From: Primula veris | Lineage: Eukaryota > Streptophyta > Magnoliopsida > Ericales > Primulaceae | Assembly (NCBI GenBank): GCA_963682055.1 | Contig: OY821747.1 | Coordinates: 24,550,126 to 24,614,125, forward strand | Reading direction: 5' to 3' | DNA: 64,000 bases | Shown here: positions 54,532 through 64,000 of the stretch, piece by piece | Layout: each line of letters begins with the position of its first letter | How positions within the stretch are numbered: the stretch's first letter is position 1 | Program-made: the position numbers and the translations under genes | Notes under the pieces: generated by a model | What the model was told of the DNA's origin: nothing | What the model saw: only the letters and a program-made list of their open reading frames with translations | The model's database searches: none

Positions 54532-57038
54532 TCATCCACCTTGACCTCGTCCGTGTTGATAACTTGTTCATTTCTCCACCTCGGCGTCCCTCTGGACCTG
54601 AAAAGTCACCTAAAATCATTTTGTAACTCAACAAATCCAAATGGAAACACAATCTCAATACAAAATTTGAAACTCAACAAATCCAGAACATCATTCCTGT
54701 ATTCCTGTAGGTGGCATAACAATTTTAGTACAATGGAAAAACTTGGATCCTTGCTTTATCGGAAGTCGGAACCAAACTTCTTAGCTAATTACACATCCAC
54801 CTCTGAAACCATTACATTTAACGGAAAATCATGGACATACTTCGAGTGCCCCTCGTCAAAGAGCTATAAAAAACAAAACAGACTGATCCTGGAACTATTC
54901 CAGGTTCAGAAGTTTACAAAAACTTGTTTGTTCCAGTCCCATTTTTTGGGTCTGAAATTCATAGCTAAAAATTTGAATGTTCCAACATTTCCAGTTCTGG
55001 AAGTAGTAAAAGCAATCTTTTGGTAGAATGAAAAGATGATAAAATATTCAGGAACAAACGACGTTGTTGTCTAAAAACAACAGTTATAAGATCCTTATAG
55101 AATATGGGACCAAAATCACACTTCATTATTATCTTCTTGATCTTTTTTGCTTTCGACAACGTTAGCACTAATAAAAGCATCGGGTGCCTAGCAATCTGTT
55201 TTTTCTAAGGAAAAGATACAACAGCTTTGTATCCCTTAAAACTACTATCATCATTCCTGATCTTAAAACTAATGCGTAAGACTTCCCAGAAACATCCTCT
55301 TTTCCTACGAGTGTAGTTAATTTTCTAACTTCAGTAAATTCAGACGAATCCTCTCTCATTAAATTCAGAAGCAAAAGCAGCTTAATTTTCAGACCAATCC
55401 TCTCTTATTGTACGTTTCTGACCAACATTTTGCACGTCATGATGTCATCTATGTGAGAAATTGAAGCATTCACAATCAGAGAATCGACAACCTGAGTAGC
55501 TTCTGGAAACAAAAAAGACTAATATTAGCCATTTCCGTTTGCTATCAAGTAAGTTATGCATATATTATTTTACTGTTTCATGAACCAACCTATCCATGTT
55601 TTTCTATTTTGTACACCAACCAAAGAAAGGGACGTTACCTCTGCTTTTGTTATATTTTCTGTATTCCAAACTATATGTTTATTACCATTTTCATATACTA
55701 ATTGAAAAGTTTTAGTATCACTTTTTTCCCATTAAAACTAACAGAAGAGTTTGAAGAGATGAAAATCTATAGGTAAAGTTACAAATCATTATATATGGTA
55801 GGTTGATATACAAATTTGAAAAACGTAGATAGGTCGGTGTAAGAAATAGTAAATATCCCAAATTGAATTTGAACAGCTGAGTCGTGTGCTTCGTTAATTG
55901 TCACTTTGCTGTTATCTTTTGGTACCAAGTTGTCTTTTTTACATACCCGAAATATCACTCAAGATGAAATAACATTTATCTTGAGGAGCAAGAAAAACAT
56001 TTTGGTGAATTTCTTTCAAATATTCGCTGGTCAGTCAGGCTCCCGGGGCACTAAAAAAATCACCCCATGCTTGTGAGAACCTGCGGTCTTAATTTCTGCT
56101 GTGTATGTCTTGTAATCAATGGAACAAGTCTTGTCGTTTATACCCTGAGAGTCTCATAACAAATCCAATTTAAGGAAGCAACTACTCGAATATAGATAGA
56201 ATCAAACTTGCTGTTCAGTTAGGAAATGGTCAATTATAACCTTGTAAGGCAATACATTAAAAAAGTGCGCAGAAAAAAAAATTCGCAGATTCAACCGGAA
56301 TCAATTTATATCTGACTTTGCACATAAATGTATTGCACTCGCAATTTGTACATGCAAATCAGAAGAAATAATAGATTGACCTCACACTAATCAATGACTG
56401 AAAATATGATCCAACAAGGGAGACAAATATAGACACTCTACTATGAAGCTTCTGCAGTAAGTTTGAGTTTCAGAGAGCAACCATCAAAATAGAATCAAAC
56501 TTGCTAATTGTTTTGGGAATATATTGTAAATACACGTAGTTTAGGTGGGGAAATAAAGGATCATTAGCTAATCAGAAGGTAGAAATCATCCAATGGAGAG
56601 GATGACTATATAACTCAACTAAACCACTCACTGACCGTTGTCTCAGTTTTTTGCAGCAGCTCTCGAAAGTTAATTTTATCACCCAAGTTAATATAAAATC
56701 TCCACAAAATTTCCTTTTTGTCTCATTCACTGTATTTTATAATTCTCTTCAGAGTACAAGAGCATACGCCTAGTCTGTTTTGCAACTATTCTTCTGAAAT
56801 GGAGCCGAACAAACTAAATCAATGAAACGACCATGCAGACATGCTTCATCTCTAACATATTGCTTAAGAAAGGACTAAAGCACAAAATCGACACCGTTTC
56901 TGCATAACGAAGTATAGAGTTTTAAATTATAACAAAATTTTGCTTGGTGTCCAAGTGAAATTACCTGTGAAGAATTTGATAATATTGTTCCACGAAGGCA
57001 TTCCAATCACTAGGCAGTTGTGCAGGCCGAGCCGGCAT
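54532..57038 (-). pseudogene. Broken NTF2-RRM (G3BP-like) RNA-binding protein gene
   Basis: On the minus strand separate exon-like pieces follow the order of plant G3BP-like proteins. 56965-57038: ATG start, PARPAQLPSDWNAFVEQYYQ with a GT donor (start of an NTF2-like domain). 55947-56144: GINDKTCSIDYKTYTAEIKT, then VFLAPQDKCYFILSDI with a GT donor (end of the NTF2-like domain). Near 55505: EATQVVDSLIVNAS. Near 55220-55330: GKSYALVL, then NDDSSFKGYKAVVSFP (linker). Near 55165: FISANVVESKKDQEDNNEV, then TGA. About 54600-54850: KYVHDFPLNVMVSEV (RRM RNP2 side) and PFGFVELQND (RNP1). 54532-54555: YQHGRGQGG, then stop (RGG tail). At least two frame shifts inside the 55947-56144 piece, a TAA in the RRM and shifts in the linker break it. 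Intact relatives bind RNA in stress granules; this copy looks dead. The second part of the NTF2-like domain was not found. Confidence 0.72.
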
Positions 57039-58680
57039 CTATGGCCACCTACAGCAAACCACATGTAAAGAAATGCTAATTTTTTTTTATATATATATAT
57101 AGATATAAAGATTGTATGTATATTCAGAAATCATACTGCACCAAGGCATTACACAACAAGGAAGAGAAATATTAGCATTGATAAGTAACGGCACGCCACT
57201 GCCACTAAAAAGAGAAGCAATAAAAAAATGGAAGTCTCTACTATTGATATCTAAAAAAGTCGCAAACAAAAAGAATGGTAAAAAGAATACAGTAGACGTG
57301 TAAAAGGACTATCAATGAAGCATAAACCCAACTTTGAATTGAAGGACGTGTAAAAGTATGAATTTAGAAACAAGGAACTATATAAACAGTAATGATAGCG
57401 GTAAGGTGCCTATGAGTAGAATGTTCGATACAGGTTGAGAGAGAGAAATGAGAGCAAATGTGTGACACTGCGATAGCTGGGCATTGATACTGGTAGGAGA
57501 ACAAATCGACTTAGTTTTAGTGTACTAGTTTATTTTTTAGCTTATTTTTCGACTTATGAATGATTTTAAAAAGATACCCTATACTTTTGGAAAATGATTA
57601 CGAGCTGTACTAATTAAAAAAAAGGGGCACAAGCTGAGGTATTTACGAGTTCCATTGAAATATGCTATAAAATACGAAGTTATATACGAGTCGACTATTA
57701 CTTCGAACAAATAGACCCCTGATTCAAGTCACAGGTTGGCTCCCTAAATAAGATTGAGTAAAGCTATGAACGGATAGGCCGATAACTATGATTAAGCGAT
57801 TCATTAATTCACACTCTTAGATGTGACAGATCCATGACTTAACTTGAAACTTCTCATATTCAAATAGTGTTTAGAAGATCGTCTTTACCCACCTTAACAA
57901 AAATCTCCCTTTAAAAGGTGATGTACCAGAAAACTGTAACCTCAGGGAATTACATTCAAATATAAATATCTATGACAATTGAACCGCAAAAAGAATATGT
58001 TTCAAAATCTAAAATGCCTCCTAGGACTCAATATAAAAATGGCAATGATAAACATGACATATGTCATAGCGACGACATTAGGATCATTAATATGGCACAC
58101 TAAACGCATACGTGTAAATTACGTACCAATGATGAACGACTTAGATTTTTCTTTGTTAAGATATTTTAGAGATGAAGCAAGACAGTCAAGGGAAACAAGT
58201 TTTGACAAACTCGAAGGATTAAACGTTTTTGTACTTCATAAATATATGGTTAGTTTGGCACACCTATATATATATATATTATATATATTATTCTGGCAAA
58301 CAACAAAAAGCCACATATATATTTACATCTATTGGCCACAACAAAAGTCACATGTCATATTTAACATCCCAAGTCAGAATCCTTAACACAGTTTAAATAT
58401 GAACCAAGGGATTCGATTAAAACTAGATAAACAACAGAAAGAACGCTCTTGAAACACTTAAAACATACACAACTTGGTAGCATAATTCTGGTACTGAACT
58501 ATGAATGCTAATTACCAAAAGATAAACTTTTCCTGAGACTACTAGGTCTCTGATCCCTAATATTAAGCATTTTTGTGTGCGGCAAAACCGTTAAGCCCAA
58601 TGCATCTGGTTCCTAACTGGCGGAAGGTAGCATGTCCCTGATGGTGCATCTGGCCAGGAAAATTAGGAGGATTATCAAAG
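57039..58680. other. Intergenic DNA between the pseudogene and the FRL gene
   Basis: It contains TA microsatellites near 57088-57102 and 58263-58290. The left part would be the promoter of the broken gene, the right part (from about 58400) the 3' UTR of the FRIGIDA-like gene. The open frame at 57979-58386 is not supported. Confidence 0.4.
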
Positions 58681-61221
58681 TCACCATCTACCAAATGGAA
58701 ATGAGGGACGACTTATAAATACAGGATCATGTCTGGAAGGTACCGAACAATAATATCCCTCGTGTGGTCTTAGGAAAGGAGGCGCCTCTGATGGATAAAC
58801 AATGTGGGGGTGCTGATAAGGCAGATCTGGAACAGTGGGTCGGAAGATCTTCTTAGCACTTAGAGGATGAAAATGTAAATTAGTAGCATGTTCAGAGACA
58901 AAGCCTTTACGTTTCTTTTTATATGTCGCTTTTGACTGAGAATCATCTCTCTCATCCAGTTTAGGGTTGAATCGTCGTTTCAGCTGTTCGATACGTACTT
59001 CGATGTTCTCGAGCGGGTATTGCGATTCAAGTTTGTACTGCCTACAACAATTAACCACTGCAGTGAGAGCATCCAACTCTTTCATAGCGGAACCGTCCTT
59101 TGCTTTAAAGGAATAACACCCCTCTTTGCATATCTTCAAAGCTGCCTCTTTTTCGTAACTGATATAGTCTTTCAGGAGAGTAGCTGGCGGGAATTTATTG
59201 CTAAGTTCAAAAGCACAAACATACTTAATAGCATCAAGGTGCATCCCCCTTTCAACAAGTATATTGACGAAACTAGGGACTTCATCTTCCAGACCAAGTG
59301 AACGTAAGAGACTAACTGCAATTTTCGAAGTTTTCCGAGCAAAGACAATTTCCACAAGGTCAAGAAGCTCGCCATTATCACAAGAAGAGGTTACCTTGTA
59401 GGTGGTTATAAATAATAAAAAACACCGTATCTCATAGAAGTTTTGACTGTTCATTTTTTCTTTCCAATCAACTGCAATTTTCAGTGCTTCTTCCTTAACC
59501 TGTGCTGTAACCTCCACTGAGACTTTTAATAGCCGACTTAGCAAGAAATTGAGACTCTTCAAAATCTCAGATTTCTTTATATTTAGGCGTCCTGATTTGG
59601 AATAGTAACAACCCTCAAATGCATCCAATACAAGCTTAGCTGGATCTGAAGCACGCGAAACAACATCGGAAAGTCCACATAATTGCAGGTCTTTTGCAGA
59701 CTGGTTCACTTTCTTCTCGTATTCAGGGAAATCGCTTACTGGCTTAACTATGGTGCAACCAAGGGCATAGTTTAGTTGAGGGGTTTTTATATGTTTATCA
59801 ATTTTGAGAATCTCATCTGCATCAAAAGAAGACGTCAATCCATATGCACTGACGAAACGTGAAAATCCAAGGGTCAGCACTGAATTTTCTTCACGCAGAT
59901 TTACTTTCCAGTCAACTGCAAGTTGTTTAGCTTCTTCTTTAACTTGGGAGCTAATCACAGGTTTGACACTCATTAGAATATTTAACAAGAAAATGCAACT
60001 TTCTAGAGCACGCAAATCAATATCACTACCTACCTCCATTAATACTGGATATAAAAATTTTTTTGTTGCATTTAGAACAAGTTTTCCAGGATCACGTGAC
60101 ATCCGAAGAGCAACGTAAACTTCTTCGTTCATAAATTTATGCACCTCTACATGTTTGCTTATAAATACCAGCAATTTATTTCCATCCATCTTAGCAAGGA
60201 GAGGGGACAAAAAAGGCGAAGTACTAACACATTTACTTTTGTCAGAGTTTTTTGTTGGGTTATTGGCATCAGAATCAGGATTAGTCCTTTTTTGGTCTTT
60301 TTTTCCCAGTAATTGTTTCAACTCAAACTGATCTTTTATCAAGTCAAAATTTTTAGACTGCTGTTCAAGTTGCTTTTCTTTCGACTCAAGCTCCTTAAGA
60401 CGTTCTTCAAGTTTTATCTCTTTCAAGACAAGATCATTTGACCTCTCCTCAAATTTCTGAATCATCGAGTCAAAGTGTTTGGACCGCTCTTCAAGTTGCT
60501 CTTCTTTCGACTCAATTTCCTTACAACGTTCTTCAAAAAGCTTATGTTCATCTTTGAGTTGTTTTCTTTCGTCATGGAAGCACTGTTGCATGGCCTTAAG
60601 TTGTTGTTCTCTCATTTCAACCTCTTCTTCTTTCGAGTCAAGGTCTTTGGCCCGCCTTCCTATCGAGTCTTGAATCAATTGAAGTTCTTTAGACCGATCG
60701 TCATTGTTTTTCTCTTTCAAACATATTTCATTCAATTCATCTCCGACAGCTTTTTTAATATACTCAAACTCATTATTCTTAGTCTCAAAGTTCCTTAGTA
60801 ACAGCTCCATTGACTCCTTTTGCTCATTTAGCCTTTCATTTTTTAAGTTAAGCTCTTCCATTTGGCCTTCGACCCACATTTGATTTTTTGCCAACTGTTC
60901 CTTTTCAGTTTCAAACTCCTTGAGTAAAAGAAGGTATTTATCCTCTTTACACTCTACTTTTCTTTTGCGTGCCTCTAGCGATTCTCGAACAACTTCAAGC
61001 TCTCTATTACTTTCAATTACAGAGTCGCGAATAGAATCTAATCTTTTGCGTTCCAATTCAAGACCAGTGCTACGGTCACGGAAATACTTGTTGGTCGAAT
61101 CCAAGTGCTTGTCCAGATACTTCCATTCAACTCCAAGCATCAACATAGACTTTTTAAGGCTGTTCTTCTTTAGTTCAAGATTATCCAAGTAAACCGAAAT
61201 ACCCTCTGGCAAAGCCGTCAT
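58681..61221 (-). CDS. FRIGIDA-like protein (FRL5-like), 846 aa, with long coiled coil
   Basis: A single open exon. Residues about 5-310 are an almost continuous coiled coil rich in Glu/Lys with repeated ELESKEKQLEQQSKxF-type phrases. A first FRIGIDA-type unit runs from about 335 (FLSPLLAKMDGNKLLVFISKH, ALRMSRDPGKLVLNATK) and a second from about 515 (SDVVSRASDPAKLVLDAFEG, then LRSLGLEDEVPSFVNILVERG, LDAIKYVCAFEL, PATLLKDYI) to about 700. The tail has a basic nuclear-type signal (YKKKRKG near 765) and a Pro/Tyr/His-rich end. FRIGIDA proteins are nuclear scaffolds; FRI activates FLC in the vernalisation pathway, while FRL5-type members with long coiled coils are poorly characterised. Length and architecture fit FRL5-like proteins better than FRI. 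A CT repeat (complement of the GA run near 61280) lies in the leader. Confidence 0.87.
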   Translation of the reverse strand: MTALPEGISVYLDNLELKKNSLKKSMLMLGVEWKYLDKHLDSTNKYFRDRSTGLELERKRLDSIRDSVIESNRELEVVRESLEARKRKVECKEDKYLLLLKEFETEKEQLAKNQMWVEGQMEELNLKNERLNEQKESMELLLRNFETKNNEFEYIKKAVGDELNEICLKEKNNDDRSKELQLIQDSIGRRAKDLDSKEEEVEMREQQLKAMQQCFHDERKQLKDEHKLFEERCKEIESKEEQLEERSKHFDSMIQKFEERSNDLVLKEIKLEERLKELESKEKQLEQQSKNFDLIKDQFELKQLLGKKDQKRTNPDSDANNPTKNSDKSKCVSTSPFLSPLLAKMDGNKLLVFISKHVEVHKFMNEEVYVALRMSRDPGKLVLNATKKFLYPVLMEVGSDIDLRALESCIFLLNILMSVKPVISSQVKEEAKQLAVDWKVNLREENSVLTLGFSRFVSAYGLTSSFDADEILKIDKHIKTPQLNYALGCTIVKPVSDFPEYEKKVNQSAKDLQLCGLSDVVSRASDPAKLVLDAFEGCYYSKSGRLNIKKSEILKSLNFLLSRLLKVSVEVTAQVKEEALKIAVDWKEKMNSQNFYEIRCFLLFITTYKVTSSCDNGELLDLVEIVFARKTSKIAVSLLRSLGLEDEVPSFVNILVERGMHLDAIKYVCAFELSNKFPPATLLKDYISYEKEAALKICKEGCYSFKAKDGSAMKELDALTAVVNCCRQYKLESQYPLENIEVRIEQLKRRFNPKLDERDDSQSKATYKKKRKGFVSEHATNLHFHPLSAKKIFRPTVPDLPYQHPHIVYPSEAPPFLRPHEGYYCSVPSRHDPVFISRPSFPFGRW

Positions 61222-62336
61222 TTCTACTTCAGAGGGGTCAGCAGAGCAAGAGAGTTAAGCTGGAGGCGCAAGGAGTTGAGAGAGAGAGAGAGTAGAGTGC
61301 TTCAGTGTCACTTTGCTACTCTGTAGAGCTTCAAAAATTTATAAATAATTAATCTTTCGAAATATATAGTATTTCTAAAGTAAAATTGATTCATATATTC
61401 CGGAAGAAAATAAATGTCAACATGGTCTACTAGCATCGTAAATATAACAGACACATCTGCACTAAATTCTCATTAGCAACATTACAATCATTTTATTAGT
61501 ATTTTTTTATTTTTTATTCTAGTATGTTGGTACACAAATCCTAATAACATTAACTTTTCAAATAAGCTGTGATCCGACACAGATATTAGCTTTTTAATCA
61601 TAGACTCGTATCTACATTTGTTTCCCTGACCCGTCACCCTTTTAAGTAATCCTTTCTTTTACCACTGGTCAACCTTTTTAATTCATTTTTTGGCTTGATT
61701 AACCTAAGCACAGCTGAACATGTGAGAGTAGTAATTAGTTTAATCTACATACATTGATTTCAACCCTGTATCTAACAGTAGAAACATTTAGCAGCATAGT
61801 CGTTGATGATATCTAAGTTGTTTCTCTTCTTTTTCCTAGCATGGAAAATGTTAACGACACGAAACTCTACTGACAGGATTTTCAAAGCAATAAGTTTCTT
61901 ATGACCACCGATTAGAAAACAATAAATTTTTGAAAGTTTCTTTCTCAAAAGATTTGTTTATGAAACTACACCGTCGTTATTACCCAAGCCAACTGGTAAA
62001 ACATTTAAAATCTTAATTCTGCCTATGTAACTGAAAAACAAAACAGTGCTATTTAAGTTGAATTCCTCCTCAGAAAGTAATTTTGGTTCATATTTTTTTG
62101 CTCGTTCCTCACCAGAAAAAAAAAAAACTATAAATTTCGCTCTGGCACTGCTAAACCATCACCAAGCTGTATTTCCCAAAACTTGTATTTTTTTAACAAA
62201 ATTCTCATTGTCTTCCCTCAGTCCAAAACAAAGATAAACAAATGAAGATTAGTAGGTATCATGTCACATGCTTGATCACCAAAGTTACTATTTTATCACA
62301 TAGGAATATTAATTAATCGATAAATATAATGTGCAT
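61222..62336. other. FRL promoter region and intergenic DNA
   Basis: A GA run at about 61278-61292 (CT in the sense of the FRL transcript) lies 57-71 bp before its ATG. No gene beyond it; the open frame at 62046-62237 is low-complexity and unsupported. Confidence 0.4.
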
Positions 62337-62713
62337 GTTTGGCAACGACTTTTTTCTTAGCTTTTTGATAAAATAAATCCATGAGTGTTTGGTTTGTCAG
62401 CTATTTAGATTTTAAAAAGCTAGGTTCTTGGTCAAAAAAGCTCAAAAGCAGAGAAGCTAGGAAATTTGTGGATTTTTTAAGCCTTTTCACATTAAATTCT
62501 CCAAAAATAGAAACATTCTAATGGAATGTGTCTGTAAATTTACTACTTACTTATATGTCAAAATACGAGACCAATAACTTATCAATAAAAATAATTTATA
62601 AGCCACTTATAAGTAAAAAAAGTTACGCTCGTGCCAAACATTACACTGCAGCTTTTTTTCTCATTGATTTTTTAAAAGCAGCTTTTTAACAAAAAAAAAA
62701 TCTGATGCCAAAC
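62337..62713. mobile_element. MITE-like element with gtttggca ends
   Basis: It starts gtttggcaacgactttttt and ends aatctgatgccaaac, an imperfect terminal inverted repeat. The interior contains agctttttgat and aagctgcagcttttt-like inverted words. No coding capacity. Its ends differ from the gtttggttgc family. Confidence 0.55.
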
Positions 62714-63475
62714 GGGCCCAATATGGGAAAAAAAATTAACATAATAAAAACAGTAGGAGAAATAATAAAATGCAAGAAAATTCATTGCTTAAAAATGAAA
62801 CAGATATACCAATGTTGCTTACAAAATATCATCTTTTGAATAATATGTCTTTCCAAAAAATCAATAAAAATTCATAAACCCGCTAATACGTCTTTTCAAA
62901 TAAAAGATCCAATTTTTAACCAAATATTTCAAAAATAAACTTAGAATTTAAAAACCCACCTAAGCAATTTACAGTATTGTTGCAATAATAAATGAACAAG
63001 AGAAATTCAATCACAATAATGAGACATGTTATAAGGACATGCATTTGCAGGGAAACTCATAAAAAAACGTATAAATAAAACTTAATATATATTTTTTGAG
63101 TTTAAGGAAAAAAAAGTACCTGGGAGTGGGAAACTAAAGATACAGTCATACAGCTAAAGTCCATCAATTTAGAAGAGCATCCGTGTATCTTTTACTCAAA
63201 ACATATTATGGTATAAAAAGCGAGTCACCTCTAAATTCCTTAAATCAAACACAAAATTCAGCTTTCAGATTAATATAATGAGTAATAAACTGCATTGCCG
63301 GTAATATTGTTATTATTATTAAATTATAATAAATAAATAAAAATAAATAAATAATGTAGGGTTATTATAATTAAATTAACAACTAATGCGCTAATAGGTA
63401 CCACTTTTAAAATTATATTACTTCTATGTACCTCCATAATTTCATATTCCCCATAGGTAGCACTTTTTAATTATT
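62714..63475. other. AT-rich intergenic DNA
   Basis: No gene or clear repeat beyond short TTA/AAAT microsatellite tracts near 63308-63352. Confidence 0.4.
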
Positions 63476-63905
63476 TACTTTATTTACAAAAAATATCAAA
63501 ATAAATAAAAAAAAATCACAAAAAATTGTAAAAATTAAAAAAAATGTATTTTTATTAAAAAAAACACAAAAAATCACAAAAAAATAAAAAAAATCACATA
63601 AAATTATAAAAAATCACAAAATATTATAAAAATAAAAATAAAAACTAAAAAAAATCACAAAAAAATTATAAAAAATGAAAAAATCACAAAAAATCACAAA
63701 ATTTAAAAAAAATTACAAAAAAAATAAAAAAAAATTATAAAAAATAAAAAAAATCACAAAATATTATAAAAAATAAAAAAAATCACAAAATATTATAAAA
63801 AAATAAAAAAAATAATAAAAAATGAAAAAAATCACAAAAAAATATTTAAAAAATGAAAAAAAATCACAAAATCATAAAAAAAAATGGAAAAAAAAATCAC
63901 TTTTA
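63476..63905. repeat. A-rich degenerate tandem repeat (AAAAATCACAAAA)
   Basis: About 430 bp composed almost only of A with interspersed 'atcacaaa' and 'attataaa' words at irregular 12-25 bp spacing. It has the look of an expanded poly-A/retroelement tail or a decayed satellite. Confidence 0.8.
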
Positions 63906-63909
63906 TTGA

Positions 63910-64000
63910 ACTTTATGCACTTTCGACTGTACTAGATGCACTTTCGACTGAACCAGATGCACTTTTAGCTGAACTATATGCACTTTCAGCCGAATCAGAT
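63910..64000 (+). repeat. 21-bp tandem repeat running off the right edge
   Basis: Units starting atgcacttt at 63915, 63936, 63957 and 63978 (period exactly 21), consensus atgcactttcgactgaacca. The array continues beyond the window. Three of the four units would read MHF-x-L/P-N/Y as heptads but one contains a stop, so coding is not supported. Confidence 0.85.

Noticed and set aside
54541..55026. Plus-strand open frame of 161 codons
   Set aside because: It is antisense to the RRM part of the decayed NTF2-RRM gene, whose motifs are clearly readable on the minus strand.
56380..56485. Possible second exon of the NTF2-RRM pseudogene (after a ctgcag acceptor-like site)
   Set aside because: The translated segment does not resemble the NTF2-like domain closely enough in any frame.
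57979..58386. Plus-strand open frame of 135 codons
   Set aside because: Ends in TA-microsatellite-encoded Ile/Tyr repeats and shows no conserved segment.
60475..61192. Plus-strand Phe/Ser/Arg-rich open frames
   Set aside because: Antisense shadows of the coiled-coil coding sequence of the FRIGIDA-like gene.
1..64000. Organellar origin, tRNA/rRNA genes, bacterial operons
   Set aside because: Spliced nuclear-type genes and copia/MITE content exclude organelle or bacterial DNA; no complete tRNA or rRNA gene could be recognised by eye.

Overview
This window is nuclear DNA of a flowering plant, most likely a eudicot. The genes are plant-specific: a CRR7-like chloroplast NDH assembly factor, a GH17 beta-1,3-glucanase, an RPK2-type leucine-rich-repeat receptor kinase, a Ninja/AFP repressor and a FRIGIDA-like protein. 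Genes are sparse, split by introns with GT..AG borders, and separated by AT-rich DNA full of retrotransposons, MITEs and decayed repeats. The species cannot be read from the sequence.

Layout. 0.6-1.6 kb (+): a three-exon gene for a 101-residue, SP/TP-rich protein with two mitosis-type MSA promoter motifs. 2.6-3.5 kb: a hAT-like element with a target duplication. 3.57-4.94 kb (-): CRR7 in three exons. 5.06-15.69 kb: a Ty1-copia element with both LTRs and a 5-bp target duplication, sitting about 120 bp upstream of the CRR7 start codon. A second copia element (7.58 to about 14.09 kb) is nested in its gag and has lost its 3' LTR, along with most of the host element's pol. 16.95-19.0 kb (-): a GH17 glucanase. 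19.2-22.1 kb: decayed duplicates of its 5' end. 22.1-23.1 kb: a terminal-inverted-repeat element carrying a 21-bp minisatellite. 25.4-27.1 kb (+): a plant-type gene I do not recognise. 31.8-35.2 kb (+): RPK2. 37.4-41.9 kb (-): a Ninja/AFP gene whose 3.6-kb intron holds a 688-bp near-perfect tandem duplication. 43-48 kb: MITEs, a 1-kb fold-back and a CACTA end. 48.3-50.8 kb: an inverted-repeat element carrying a broken plant-mobile-domain gene. 54.5-57.0 kb (-): a heavily broken NTF2-RRM (G3BP-like) gene found by reading exon fragments. 58.7-61.2 kb (-): an FRL5-like protein with a long coiled coil and what look like two FRIGIDA-type units. The right edge is A-rich DNA followed by a 21-bp tandem array that runs off the window.

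The genes form no operon or cluster; each has its own promoter. The main interactions are between transposons and genes: the copia insertion that separates CRR7 from its upstream promoter, the MITEs in introns, and the duplications inside the AFP intron. I found no clear novel enzymatic system. The most unusual structures are the inverted-array element at 48.3-50.8 kb, the iterated quasi-palindrome of the nested copia element, and the pseudogene at 54.5-57.0 kb.
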